From the NCBI GenBank assembly GCA_002483345.1, contig DLHS01000010.1, positions 1 to 36,840 of the forward strand: a stretch of 36,840 nucleotides of DNA, written 5' to 3'. Source of the stretch: Bacteroidetes bacterium UBA7662 (GTDB lineage Bacteria > Bacteroidota > Bacteroidia > UBA7662). The position numbers and the translations under genes were made by a program. The notes under the pieces were generated by a model, which made no database searches, had not been told where the DNA came from, and saw only the letters and a program-made list of their open reading frames with translations. Below are positions 18,606-26,984 of the stretch, one piece after another. Numbering within the stretch: the stretch's first letter is position 1; each line of letters begins with the position of its first letter.

Positions 18606-20174
18606 CTGGTAATTACCCTGAATTTTACTTATAAAACCAGGATAAACCTTTTCGAAGGTTCTTTTAAATTCAATCCAGTCTTCTTCCGTAAGTATAATGG
18701 TCTCCACCAGTTTCTCCATCAGCACAGGATTCAACAGGGCTTGTTCGCTGGTAACCGGTGGTCTGCCTTCAAGTTCATTGTTTAACTGATCAATCAAGTC
18801 GTTTTTTTTGCGTACCCCGTCAATAAAAATTTTGAGTTTCTGACGATAGTGTTTCGTTTGCTCTTCCGCATGCTGCTTTTCAAGCAATAGAATTCTTTGC
18901 TGTTGTATATGGCGCCTTTGCCGCATTCGATACCCATAAAGTATTCCCGTGAGTAATAATACAAGCAGCCCGGAAATAGCCCAACTGGCATTGCGAATAA
19001 CCCTTTGTTTACTGTTTTCCTTTTCGAGCAAAGCAATGTCCGATAGTTGTTTCTCTGCTGCCAACTGGATTTCAAGATTAGCCAAAACACTGACGTTCTT
19101 TTTAGCCATCAGGCTTTCGTTCAGCACCACAAAGGAATCCAGATAAGTCTTGGCCACCTCGCAATTACCTTCCTTTTCGTTGGTTTCAGACATCAGTTGG
19201 TAATAGTGTTTCCACTGTCCCTTGTCATTAAGTTGCTCCTTATGAGCATACGCCACAAATTCGTCCAATAACGCCCTTGCCCGTCTGGTGTCATTTTCTT
19301 TCAGTGCTACAGAGGCCAGATCAATCAAAATGTACCAGGCACATTTTATACAATTAGTGTTAGGAGATAACTTGTTCTTGTTATACGTATTTTCAAAAAT
19401 TACTTTGGCCTGTTCCGTGTTGCCCTTCTTGAAATAGATTCTGGCAATATTGGATTCCAGGATACCAATTACAGAAGTATCCCCGCGCGCTTTCAAAAAA
19501 GCCAGCGCCTTTTCGTAATAGTATAAGGCACTGTCATTGTTCTCCATTTCATTGTATACAATGCCCATATGATTATAAATCGCTGTAATCAGCCTGGAAT
19601 CGTCAGGAGGAACCAACTCCAGCACCTTCCGCAGATAAAAAACAGCTTTCTGATGATTGGAAAATGTTGTATAAACCTGCGCCAGTCTGTAAACATGCCA
19701 GTCTGCTCCGGGTATCTGCTGATACCCCACTTCCTCCATGAGTTTATCAGCCATGAGCATATATTTAAAGCCTTGCGCATAGTCTTCCATCTGGGTAAGG
19801 TTAAAACCAACCCCATGCATCAATTCTGCCTGGTACGGTTTTAAGCCATAGGCCTGTGCCCGGCTTAATGCCCTTTTGAGGTAGAAAACGCCTTGTTCCC
19901 TGGCTCCGGGTACCTGTTGAAATGAATGTATCCCTATTTGCCGTAAGGCAACCACCTCTAATTCCTGCTCCCCGTTCCGGATGGCAAAGTCCAGCAGCTG
20001 GTTCAGCTCCCCAAGCGCCTTATCGTTATCCAGAAATTTAATCTTTTGATTATAAAGGGCGATTGCCAATAACGGCTTGTCCGTGCTCCTGACCGTTTTA
20101 AGCGTATCAAATATTCCAGCCTTAAGCTGATCAGCCATAGACAGAAAACACACAAGCAACAGGAGGCTACGCAT
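18411..20174 (-). CDS. Membrane-anchored TPR protein with C-terminal LuxR-type HTH, copy B
   Basis: This 587-residue protein begins at the ATG at 20174, which opens a signal peptide (MRSLLLLVCFLSMADQLKAG) aligned with copy A. An in-frame ATG 72 nt upstream is not supported. TPR-like helices (about 60-370, for example YNHMGIVYNEMENNDSALYY) are followed by a membrane helix (about 398-416, ISGLLVLLLTGILYGY), a basic coiled coil, and a LuxR-type HTH (about 527-578: LTIAEIRLLTLMKLNLSLRE, MLGISPESVSKHRRNI). The predicted topology is periplasmic TPRs and a cytoplasmic HTH. In the original layout it would have stood directly upstream of the giant cargo gene. The duplication and the lipoprotein now lie between them. 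Its target genes and signal are unknown. Confidence 0.88.
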   Translation of the reverse strand: MRSLLLLVCFLSMADQLKAGIFDTLKTVRSTDKPLLAIALYNQKIKFLDNDKALGELNQLLDFAIRNGEQELEVVALRQIGIHSFQQVPGAREQGVFYLKRALSRAQAYGLKPYQAELMHGVGFNLTQMEDYAQGFKYMLMADKLMEEVGYQQIPGADWHVYRLAQVYTTFSNHQKAVFYLRKVLELVPPDDSRLITAIYNHMGIVYNEMENNDSALYYYEKALAFLKARGDTSVIGILESNIARIYFKKGNTEQAKVIFENTYNKNKLSPNTNCIKCAWYILIDLASVALKENDTRRARALLDEFVAYAHKEQLNDKGQWKHYYQLMSETNEKEGNCEVAKTYLDSFVVLNESLMAKKNVSVLANLEIQLAAEKQLSDIALLEKENSKQRVIRNASWAISGLLVLLLTGILYGYRMRQRRHIQQQRILLLEKQHAEEQTKHYRQKLKIFIDGVRKKNDLIDQLNNELEGRPPVTSEQALLNPVLMEKLVETIILTEEDWIEFKRTFEKVYPGFISKIQGNYQELTIAEIRLLTLMKLNLSLREMGSMLGISPESVSKHRRNIRVKLGLKHHKEIADLLVEKEATRS

Positions 20175-20288
20175 ATATATATAGATCGCAATGACGGGTG
20201 TTCTGAAGTCAGGTGTAAGCCCATCTTCTACAGGTTGTATAGCCAATAATCAGCTAAACACCTTAAAACTATATAATATACTAAAAGT

Positions 20289-20315
20289 ACAGGCACAATC
20301 CTGTAATGTGCCTGT
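20289..20315. promoter_or_regulatory. Inverted repeat upstream of regulator B
   Basis: The half-sites ACAGGCACA (20289-20297) and TGTGCCTGT (20307-20315) form a perfect 9-bp inverted repeat with a 9-nt spacer, about 115 nt upstream of the regulator start. It could be an operator (possibly autoregulatory) or a hairpin behind rlmB. No T-tract follows. Confidence 0.45.
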
Positions 20316-20465
20316 AATCTTTCTGTAAATCACCCATCCCAGAATGGAGCTGACAATTTAAACAGGGCAAAAGGATGCTGCTTTGCCTTCGGGATTCTCA
20401 GGCACCGCCAGGTGCTCTAATGAAAGAACATCAGCACATCAAACCCGCCTGGATCTATGTCCCGC

Positions 20466-21254
20466 TCAGCCCTGAACGCCCGAAAGCGTCTTCTGCCTCA
20501 CCGCCTCAAACATCAACACCCCGGCTGCTACGCTCACGTTGAGCGACCCAACCGTTCCCTGAATGGGTATGCGCGCCAGATGGGTAGCTTTTTTTAGGAA
20601 ATAGGGGCTGATACCGTCCTCTTCCGAACCCATGATGATGGCGGTAGGCAGGGTCATGTCAAGCTGGTAATAATTGTCTTTGGCGTGTTCGCTGGCGGCT
20701 ATGAGCTGGATGCCACTTTCAAGCAGGTAATCAACGGCTCTTTCCAGAGAACGTTCGCGGCATACCGGCAAAGTGGCCAGCGCACCTGCGGAGGTTTTGA
20801 TGGCATCGCCTGTCACCTGAGCAGCATCGCGCTGGGGGATGATAATGGCATCAATACCGGCACAATGGGCCGTGCGGGCAATAGCACCGAGGTTGCGGAC
20901 ATCGGTGATGCGGTCGAGTACAAGCAGCAATGGTGGTTTACCACTTTCGAAAAGCATGGGCAGCAGGTTTTCAATCTGCTGGTATTCAATGGGCGACACA
21001 AAAGCGATGACGCCCTGGTGGTTTTTACCGGTCAGGCCATTGAGTTTTTCTTTGGGTACTTCCTGAACCGGAATATCATGCTGGCGGGCCAGTGCTACCA
21101 ATTCCTTGTGCCCTTCGTTTTTCATATCGCGGGCCACCAGTATGCGGTTGATTTCCTTGCCGGCCTGGATAAGCTCGTAAATGGCGTGGATGCCAAAGGC
21201 TAAATCTTCAAATTCGGGACGGGCAGGGCGTTGCGGGCGGAAGGGGCGGTTCAT
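20466..21254 (-). CDS. rlmB: 23S rRNA 2'-O-ribose methyltransferase RlmB (SpoU/TrmH family)
   Basis: This 262-residue protein is of normal family length. RlmB methylates the 2'-hydroxyl of a conserved guanosine (G2251 in E. coli numbering) in the peptidyl-transferase loop of 23S rRNA, using S-adenosylmethionine. The N-terminal substrate-binding domain begins FGIHAIYELIQAGKEINRIL. The SpoU catalytic domain carries the three knot motifs: LDRITDVRNLGAIARTAHCA (about 110-130), IIMGSEEDGI (about 205-214) and GSLNVSVAAGVL (about 236-247). The N and R of the first motif and the SLNVSVA string are the family signature. The nearest relative it could be confused with is TrmH, but the N-terminal domain favours RlmB. 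It stands alone, with a terminator of the upstream gene before it. Confidence 0.93.
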   Translation of the reverse strand: MNRPFRPQRPARPEFEDLAFGIHAIYELIQAGKEINRILVARDMKNEGHKELVALARQHDIPVQEVPKEKLNGLTGKNHQGVIAFVSPIEYQQIENLLPMLFESGKPPLLLVLDRITDVRNLGAIARTAHCAGIDAIIIPQRDAAQVTGDAIKTSAGALATLPVCRERSLERAVDYLLESGIQLIAASEHAKDNYYQLDMTLPTAIIMGSEEDGISPYFLKKATHLARIPIQGTVGSLNVSVAAGVLMFEAVRQKTLSGVQG

Positions 21255-21349
21255 AGGAGCTGCGTGGATGGGACGCGGATTTTTAGGATGGGGCGGTTTT
21301 TCGCGGATTTAATCCGTTTCCAAAGGTCGTACAAAAAGAGATAAAAAAA

Positions 21350-21380
21350 GAAGCGGCTGTCTTTTAGAGACAGCCGCTTC
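21350..21380 (-). terminator. Terminator of the DUF2723 gene
   Basis: A perfect 13-bp stem (GAAGCGGCTGTCT with AGACAGCCGCTTC) and a 5-nt loop are followed on the minus strand by TTTTTTTATC. It lies 20 nt behind the stop codon. Confidence 0.95.
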
Positions 21381-21400
21381 CTGAAATCAGCAGGGTTTGA

Positions 21401-24400
21401 TTAACCCGGCAAGGCGGTACGATACACAGCGAAACGTTTCTCAAAGTCATCGGCCATCTTGTTCTGACCGTTGGCACGGGCAATCCGAACCATTTCGTTC
21501 ATGATAGCCATGGCATTCTGCATATCCCGCTCGTAGAAGGAATATACCTTGCCCCGGAGGCTGCTGTAGTATTTGGCATCTTCTTCAAACACCTTGAACA
21601 ACACCAGCGCCATTTTATTGGCTTCTTCGGTTTTATCAGCCATGTGCAGCAACTCTACCATGCGGTAGTTGTACAGCATATAGGGTACCTGCGGATGTGG
21701 CATCTCAGCATCAGCCTTCAGGATTACCTTGGCGGCCTCTTCTTTTTTGCCTTCCGACAACAATACTTCCGCCAGACGGATGGCATTGCTGCGGAGATTG
21801 ATGGTCATTCGGCTGGTTTCCGGATCCACATAAATGTTTTTATTCATGTTGCCCCACTTGAACTTGTTCATGAAGTTCTGGTACATGATGTCGGAGGACA
21901 CACGGGCACGCTGTCCTTGCTGTGATGGGGTGCGTACCGGAACCAGGCGATAAGTCAGACCTTCGAGCTGGAAGTAATCCTCCAGGCCGAGATAAGACTC
22001 AGGTCCCATCGAGATAGTCCAGTAAATGGGGCGTTCCCACATATTGTTGGCCAGCAGGTCGAGCACAATGAGGTCGTTTTTGAGGATGTTGTTTTTAGGG
22101 AATTCCCATATAACAGCATCCAGCATCTGCGTGGTGTCGGTCATCGCACCTTGTTTAACCACATTGGCCTTGTTGACCGGGATCACAAAATTCTTCGACG
22201 GGAAATAGTTAATCAGGTCACCGCCCTGGGTAGGGAGTTTAGCCTGAGGATCGTCGTTGGTCATGAAGTTTACAATCTGCAGCAGGTCGTAGGCACCTTC
22301 GAGTTTACGGTCGTAGAACGGCACATAATCGCGGGTTCCCTGGGCAATCTGCTCGGGGGTAATGCTGAGTTTAACAGGTTCACTGCCGTTCATCGGGCGG
22401 CGAAGCTGGTTGATGTACCAGTCGGTACCCAGCAAACTCAGGTTCACAATGCGCACGTCGGTGCGGATACCTTCTACTTCCTGGGCATACCAGAGTGGAT
22501 AGGTGTCGTTATCGCCCATGGTGAAGAGGATGGCATTGGGGGCACAGCTCTCCAGGTAGTTGATGGCGAAATCACGGGCGGTGTATTTGTTCGAACGATC
22601 GTGGTCATCCCAGTTTTCGGCAGCCAGTATACCCGGAACAGCCACCAGGGTAATGGCGGTAACACCCAGGGCTACCACAGCTTCCGGCATCCGTTTGCGG
22701 AGCAGCTCAAAGAGGGCCAGCACGCCGAGGCCTATCCAGATAGCATAGGCATAAAACGACCCTACATAGGCATAATCCCGTTCACGGGGTTGCAGGGGCT
22801 CCGGGTTCAGGTATACGTTGATGGCAATACCGGTGAGCACAAACAGGAAGGTAACCACCCAGAAATCTTTTTTGTCCTTGCGGTACTGATACCACAAGCC
22901 GAATAATCCAAGCAAAAGGGGCAGTCCGTAGTAGATGTTACGACCCTTATTGGAGGTTTTGCTTTCAGGAAGCAAGGCTGACGGACCGACCCGGCCCTGA
23001 TCGATGGCGTCGATACCGCTGATCCAGTTGCCTCTTTCATAATCCATACCCTGTCCCTGTATGTCGTTCTGACGGCCTACGAAGTTCCACATGAAGTAGC
23101 GGAAGTACATATGCCCCAGTTGATAGCTGAACAGGAAGTTCATATTATCGCTGAAGGTAGGCTTCTGACCGTCGCGCAGTCCGAGCCATTGTTTGTAAAA
23201 ATCAATGTGGCGTTGCTGCGTACCGGCACGTTTGTAGGCACGGGGTAAGATGGTAAGTTGTGCCGGGTCGTAAACGGCTTCTACATCTCTGCCGGTTGGG
23301 ATATATTTATCTTCTCCCTTGCGGTAACGCATTTTGCCTTCTTTCTGATCCACCACATCTGCCGTGAAATAAGGCCCGTACAGCAGTGGGCGGTCGCCGT
23401 ACTGTTCGCGGTTGAGGTAGCTGAGCAGCGAGAATACGTTTTCCGGATTGTTCATGTCAATCGGCGGGTTGGAGGCCGACCGGATCACAATCATGGCATA
23501 GGTGCCGTAACCCAGGATGATGAAGCTCAACGCCAGCAGGGCGCTGTTATAAAGCACTTTCCCGTGTTTGTGGGTATACCAGATGCCATAGGCAATGGCA
23601 GCAACCAGCAAACTGCAGAAAATAACCACCCCTGAGCCAAAACCCAGGCCGATGGTGTTTACAAAAAACAAATCAGCATATGCCGAGAGGGTCGTAATAC
23701 CGGGAATGACACCATACTGAACAAATCCCAATATACCGACCGAAATAAGCAGGGTATATATAACCCCTTTGCGGCTGGGCTCAAACTTGCGGAAATAGTA
23801 CACAAAACAGATGGCGGGAATGGCCAGCAGGTTCAATAAGTGAACCCCGATAGACAGCCCCATGAGATAGGCAATGAGAATCAGCCAGCGGTTGCTGTCG
23901 GCTTCATCGGCCACCCGTTCCCATTTGAGAATGGCCCAGACCACCACTGCGGTGAAGAAAGAGGAATAAGCATATACCTCCCCTTCTACGGCCGAAAACC
24001 AGAAAGAGTCGGTGAAGGTGTAAGCCAATGCGCCTACCATACCGGCACCCATGAGGGCAATCAGCGAACCTGTACTCATAGCACCCTCTTTTTCAAGGAG
24101 CTTACGGCCAAAGGCGGTTACCGTCCAGAACAAAAAGAGGATGGTAAAGGCCGAGGTAATGCCTGAGAGGAAGTTAACCGTCCAGGCTACCTGTGCAGGG
24201 TCACTGGCGAAAAGGGTAAACATCCGGCCGGTAAGCATGAAGAACGGCGCCCCTGGCGGGTGCATCACCTGCATCTTGTAACAAGCCGAAATAAATTCAC
24301 CACAGTCCCAGAAAGAGGTGGTGGGTTCGAGGGTGAGCGTATACACGACCGCGGCAATGGCAAAAACGAGCCAGCCTACGATGTTGTTGATCCGCTGATA

Positions 24401-24409
24401 TTGAAGCAT
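21401..24409 (-). CDS. DUF2723 multispanning membrane protein, GT-C-type glycosyltransferase family
   Basis: This 1002-residue protein has about a dozen hydrophobic helices in the first ~600 residues, starting with IVGWLVFAIAAVVYTLTLEP, and a large soluble C-terminal part with TPR-like helices. The first periplasmic loop carries SFWDCGEFISACYKMQVMHP (about 31-50). Such an acidic motif in loop 1 is typical of GT-C enzymes that use polyprenyl-phosphate sugars. The family (DUF2723) is widespread in Bacteroidota and distantly related to the eukaryotic O-mannosyltransferase TMEM260. Transfer of a sugar to exported proteins is plausible, but donor and acceptor cannot be read from sequence. The long periplasmic segment NWDDHDRSNKYTARDFAINY is also typical of the family. 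The gene is monocistronic with a strong terminator. Confidence 0.85.
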   Translation of the reverse strand: MLQYQRINNIVGWLVFAIAAVVYTLTLEPTTSFWDCGEFISACYKMQVMHPPGAPFFMLTGRMFTLFASDPAQVAWTVNFLSGITSAFTILFLFWTVTAFGRKLLEKEGAMSTGSLIALMGAGMVGALAYTFTDSFWFSAVEGEVYAYSSFFTAVVVWAILKWERVADEADSNRWLILIAYLMGLSIGVHLLNLLAIPAICFVYYFRKFEPSRKGVIYTLLISVGILGFVQYGVIPGITTLSAYADLFFVNTIGLGFGSGVVIFCSLLVAAIAYGIWYTHKHGKVLYNSALLALSFIILGYGTYAMIVIRSASNPPIDMNNPENVFSLLSYLNREQYGDRPLLYGPYFTADVVDQKEGKMRYRKGEDKYIPTGRDVEAVYDPAQLTILPRAYKRAGTQQRHIDFYKQWLGLRDGQKPTFSDNMNFLFSYQLGHMYFRYFMWNFVGRQNDIQGQGMDYERGNWISGIDAIDQGRVGPSALLPESKTSNKGRNIYYGLPLLLGLFGLWYQYRKDKKDFWVVTFLFVLTGIAINVYLNPEPLQPRERDYAYVGSFYAYAIWIGLGVLALFELLRKRMPEAVVALGVTAITLVAVPGILAAENWDDHDRSNKYTARDFAINYLESCAPNAILFTMGDNDTYPLWYAQEVEGIRTDVRIVNLSLLGTDWYINQLRRPMNGSEPVKLSITPEQIAQGTRDYVPFYDRKLEGAYDLLQIVNFMTNDDPQAKLPTQGGDLINYFPSKNFVIPVNKANVVKQGAMTDTTQMLDAVIWEFPKNNILKNDLIVLDLLANNMWERPIYWTISMGPESYLGLEDYFQLEGLTYRLVPVRTPSQQGQRARVSSDIMYQNFMNKFKWGNMNKNIYVDPETSRMTINLRSNAIRLAEVLLSEGKKEEAAKVILKADAEMPHPQVPYMLYNYRMVELLHMADKTEEANKMALVLFKVFEEDAKYYSSLRGKVYSFYERDMQNAMAIMNEMVRIARANGQNKMADDFEKRFAVYRTALPG

Positions 24410-24577
24410 GCGTAAGGGTTTTTAACAGGGTCGAAAATAAGGTTTTTACCGACAATAATGCCTATTGCCGAAAAGCTTTAACCGAACGGTAAGTTAAAGG
24501 CCGGCATACACCTGCCTCCGTTTTTTGTCAATTCTTCACATTTGACATCCAAAATTGAGGCAATCCGCTAAAAGAGC

Positions 24578-24608
24578 TTTGTACTTTTTACAATCGATGC
24601 TATATTTG
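24578..24608 (+). promoter_or_regulatory. Promoter of tRNA-Gln
   Basis: TTTG (24578-24581), 19 nt, and TATATTTG (24601-24608) match the Bacteroidota primary sigma factor consensus (TTTG / TAnnTTTG). The mature tRNA begins 11 nt after the -7 box. Confidence 0.85.
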
Positions 24609-24618
24609 CACTCCCAAT

Positions 24619-24690
24619 TGCCCGATCGTCTAATTGGCAGGACAGCAGTTTTTGGTTCTGTATGTCTAGGTTCGAGTCCTAGTCGGGCAA
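24619..24690 (+). tRNA. tRNA-Gln (anticodon UUG)
   Basis: The acceptor stem TGCCCGA (24619-24625) pairs with TCGGGCA (24683-24689), with discriminator A at 24690. The T arm is CTAGG-TTCGAGT-CCTAG. The anticodon loop TTTTGGT puts TTG at positions 34-36, reading CAA/CAG codons. No CCA is encoded. The anticodon stem (GCAGT/TCTGT) has a T-T mismatch at the loop-closing pair and a G-T pair at its base. Confidence 0.95.
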
Positions 24691-24703
24691 CTTAGGTAAA
24701 AGT

Positions 24704-24738
24704 AACCCCTGATAGTCGTTGATTATCGGGGGTTTTTT
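24704..24738 (+). terminator. Rho-independent terminator of tRNA-Gln
   Basis: AACCCCTGATA (24704-24714) pairs with TATCGGGGGTT (24724-24734) through one G-T wobble and is followed by a T6 run. Confidence 0.9.
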
Positions 24739-24812
24739 GTTTGTACCCCCGCTGCTTCCATTGGTTTTCAGATACTTTTCGGGCAATATTTCCTAATCCC
24801 CATCCATCCTTT

Positions 24813-24832
24813 TAGATTCGTATCAGAATCTA
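24813..24832 (+). promoter_or_regulatory. Hairpin in the leader of the LD-carboxypeptidase gene
   Basis: TAGATTC and GAATCTA form a perfect 7-bp stem around a 6-nt loop, ending 4 nt before the first ATG. In RNA it would cover the ribosome landing site; whether it is regulatory is unknown. Confidence 0.4.
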
Positions 24833-24836
24833 CCCT

Positions 24837-25718
24837 GTGATGCATTTTCCCCCCTATTTACAGCCCGGCGATTTGATTGCCATCGTAGCCACGGCACGCA
24901 AAATCACCCCTGAAGAACTGGAAGCAGCTGTGAAACGCTGTGAAGCCGAAGGTTTCCGGGTGAGGCTGGGAAGCAGCATTGGTCTGGCAGAACATCAGCT
25001 GGCGGGTACCGATGAACAACGGGCGGCCGACTTCAGGCAGCAGCTGGCCGATCCTGAGGTAAAAGCCATCTTCTGCGCCCGCGGGGGTTACGGAACCGTG
25101 CGGATCGTAGATAAAATAGACTGGCGCCCGTTTCACGACCAGCCCAAATGGATAGTCGGTTTCAGCGACATTACCGTGCTGCACAGCCACCTCAACAAAC
25201 ACTACCGTATTCCGACCATCCATGGGGAGATGCCCTTCAACTTCGGCAAAACCGACAAAGACGGCCGTTCGGTGGAGGCGCTTTTTTCGCTGCTGAGGGG
25301 CGGGAAGATAACATATCCGGTATCGGCACACCCCCTTAACCGGAAAGGGATCATGCAGGGCCGGCTCATCGGAGGTAACCTCAGTGTGCTTTACAGCCTC
25401 GTAGGTTCTGTTTCGGCTCTTGATACACGGGATAAAATCCTCTTCCTCGAAGACCTCGATGAATACCTCTACCACATCGACCGCATGCTGATGTGTCTCA
25501 AGCGGGCCGGTATGTTGAGTGGTCTTCGCGGACTGATTGTAGGTGGTATGACCCAGATGAATGATAATTCTATCGCGTTTGGCCGGTCGGCGGAGCAGAT
25601 TATCCGTGACGCGGTGGAGGAGTATGCTTATCCGGTTCAGTTTGGTTTTCCGGCGGGACATACGGCACTCAATCTGCCGTTGCTGATGGGGGCAGAGTTT
25701 TCGTGGGAGGTGGGGTAG
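24837..25718 (+). CDS. ldcA: LD-carboxypeptidase (muramoyltetrapeptide carboxypeptidase, peptidase family S66)
   Basis: This 293-residue serine peptidase removes the terminal D-alanine from murein tetrapeptides (L,D bond) during peptidoglycan recycling. The characteristic YLQPGDLIAIVATAR start and FCARGGYGTVRIVD are present. The Ser-Glu-His triad can be placed by comparison with LdcA of Pseudomonas: Ser110 in VGFSDIT, Glu205 in LFLEDLDEYLYHID, His275 in FPAGHTALNLP. No signal peptide is present, as expected for the cytosolic enzyme. Two ATGs in tandem (24837 and 24840) are possible starts. It lies convergent to murB, also a cell-wall gene. Confidence 0.93.
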   Translation: MMHFPPYLQPGDLIAIVATARKITPEELEAAVKRCEAEGFRVRLGSSIGLAEHQLAGTDEQRAADFRQQLADPEVKAIFCARGGYGTVRIVDKIDWRPFHDQPKWIVGFSDITVLHSHLNKHYRIPTIHGEMPFNFGKTDKDGRSVEALFSLLRGGKITYPVSAHPLNRKGIMQGRLIGGNLSVLYSLVGSVSALDTRDKILFLEDLDEYLYHIDRMLMCLKRAGMLSGLRGLIVGGMTQMNDNSIAFGRSAEQIIRDAVEEYAYPVQFGFPAGHTALNLPLLMGAEFSWEVG

Positions 25719-25751
25719 GGTGCTCCACGGGGGCTTTGGCGGGGGTCAGGC

Positions 25752-25783
25752 AGAGGCGCAGAGGGCGCAAAGTTTTTGACTAA
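25752..25783. repeat. GCAGAGGCGCAGAGGGCGCAAAG-type noncoding repeat
   Basis: The words GGCAGAGGCGCAGAGGG and GCGCAAAG resemble a degenerate noncoding repeat seen between genes in many Bacteroidota. Only a short copy is present here. Confidence 0.4.
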
Positions 25784-25787
25784 GCCT

Positions 25788-25968
25788 CCCGAAATCTCAA
25801 TATCTGCAAAACCAGAAACAAAAGCACTCACACCCAGGTGCCCGCAGCACAAATCAGTCTCGCCTCTCACCTCTCGAAATCCCGCTGTCTGTAATACCAG
25901 AAACAGCACCGCGGGCGCCCGCAACACAAATCAGTCTCGCCCTCTCACCTCTCGAAATCTCGAAATCT
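25788..25968 (-). repeat. Post-stop repeat element, two tandem units (locus 2)
   Basis: On the minus strand, starting at the murB stop codon, GATTTCGAGAGGTGAGAGG and GCGAGACTGATTTGTG occur twice with a period of about 77 bases, each followed by a GC-rich segment (GCGGGCGCC.. or GCGGGCACC..) and a GTTTCTGGT word. The same units follow the receiver gene (27122-27335). Confidence 0.8.
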
Positions 25969-26984
25969 CAAGACACAATATTCACTTCAGGCTCCAGCTG
26001 TATGCCGAATTTATCGAATACCGAACCTATGATTTCTTTGGCCAGCGCCCATATTTCAGGACCGGTGGCGCCGCCATGGTTAACCAGAACCAGCGCATGT
26101 TTGTGGTAGGTGCCAGTATGCCCCACCACTTTACCTTTCCAGCCGCATTGTTCGATGAGCCAGGCCGCTGATATTTTGGTGTTGCCGGGCGTCGCAGGGT
26201 AGCCGGGCATTTCAGGGAAGGAGATTTTGAGACGGCCGAATACCTCTTCCGCTACTTCCGGGTTTTTGAAAAAGCTGCCGGCATTACCGATGGTCGACGG
26301 ATCAGGTAATTTGCTTTGACGGATGCGGCACACAACTTCCGATACATCGGCGATGGTATAGTCGTTTTTGGGCAGCTTTTCGAGTTCTTCCTGAATGGCA
26401 CCGTAAGTAGTTTTGAGAACAGGCCTTTTACTCAGCCGGAAACTCACAGCACTCACCATAAATTTACCTTTCAGCGCTCCTTTAAAAACACTTTGACGGT
26501 ATCCGAAGTCACAGGCCTTGGCATCGAACTCCAGAAAACCTTTGTCGTAGTGATAGCCACGGAGTTTATGAAAGACGTCCTTGATTTCAACACCATAAGC
26601 CCCGATATTCTGAATGGGAGCAGCACCTACCGTACCGGGTATGAGAGAGAGGTTTTCAAGTCCGCCGTACCCTTTGGCAACCGTCCATTTTACCAGCTCG
26701 TGCCAGACAACCCCCGCGCCGGCCTCCACAATGACTTCCTCTTCCGTTTCGCTGACAAGACCGATGCCCGGAATGGCTACCTGCAGCAATGTGCCGTCAT
26801 AATCGTGGGTGAAAAGCATGTTGCTGCCACCACCCAACACCAGCATGGGTTTTCCGAGATGAACCGCCATGTCGACTGCCTGCGGGATTTCAGCGGGATC
26901 GTCGATACGGACGAAATAGCTGGCTTTGGCGGCGAGACCGAAGCTGTTGTGCTGGCTGAGGTCGAAGTTTTTATAGACTTGCAT
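25968..26984 (-). CDS. murB: UDP-N-acetylmuramate dehydrogenase MurB
   Basis: This 338-residue protein is the length of the E. coli-type (type I) MurB. It reduces UDP-GlcNAc-enolpyruvate to UDP-MurNAc with NADPH through FAD, in the cytoplasm, as the second committed step of peptidoglycan synthesis. The FAD-binding region shows MLVLGGGSNMLF and IPGTVGAAPIQNIGAYG. The active-site strings are CDFGYRQSVFKG (Arg), GNAGSFFKNP (the catalytic Ser, about residue 234) and the C-terminal LEPEV (Glu, about residue 333). The start ATG at 26984 gives the usual N terminus (NFDLSQHNSFG). Its stop codon falls at the edge of the repeat element behind it. Confidence 0.96.
   Translation of the reverse strand: MQVYKNFDLSQHNSFGLAAKASYFVRIDDPAEIPQAVDMAVHLGKPMLVLGGGSNMLFTHDYDGTLLQVAIPGIGLVSETEEEVIVEAGAGVVWHELVKWTVAKGYGGLENLSLIPGTVGAAPIQNIGAYGVEIKDVFHKLRGYHYDKGFLEFDAKACDFGYRQSVFKGALKGKFMVSAVSFRLSKRPVLKTTYGAIQEELEKLPKNDYTIADVSEVVCRIRQSKLPDPSTIGNAGSFFKNPEVAEEVFGRLKISFPEMPGYPATPGNTKISAAWLIEQCGWKGKVVGHTGTYHKHALVLVNHGGATGPEIWALAKEIIGSVFDKFGIQLEPEVNIVS

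Noticed and set aside
20175..20246. 24-codon N-terminal extension of regulator B
   Set aside because: The signal peptide and the alignment with copy A start at the ATG at 20174.
22151..22906. 251-codon plus-strand open frame inside the DUF2723 gene
   Set aside because: It is antisense to a well-supported membrane-protein gene, with no recognisable domain; it is a shadow of GC-rich codons.
24858..25661. 267-codon minus-strand frame opposite the LD-carboxypeptidase
   Set aside because: The plus-strand frame has the complete catalytic triad; the antisense frame has no family features.
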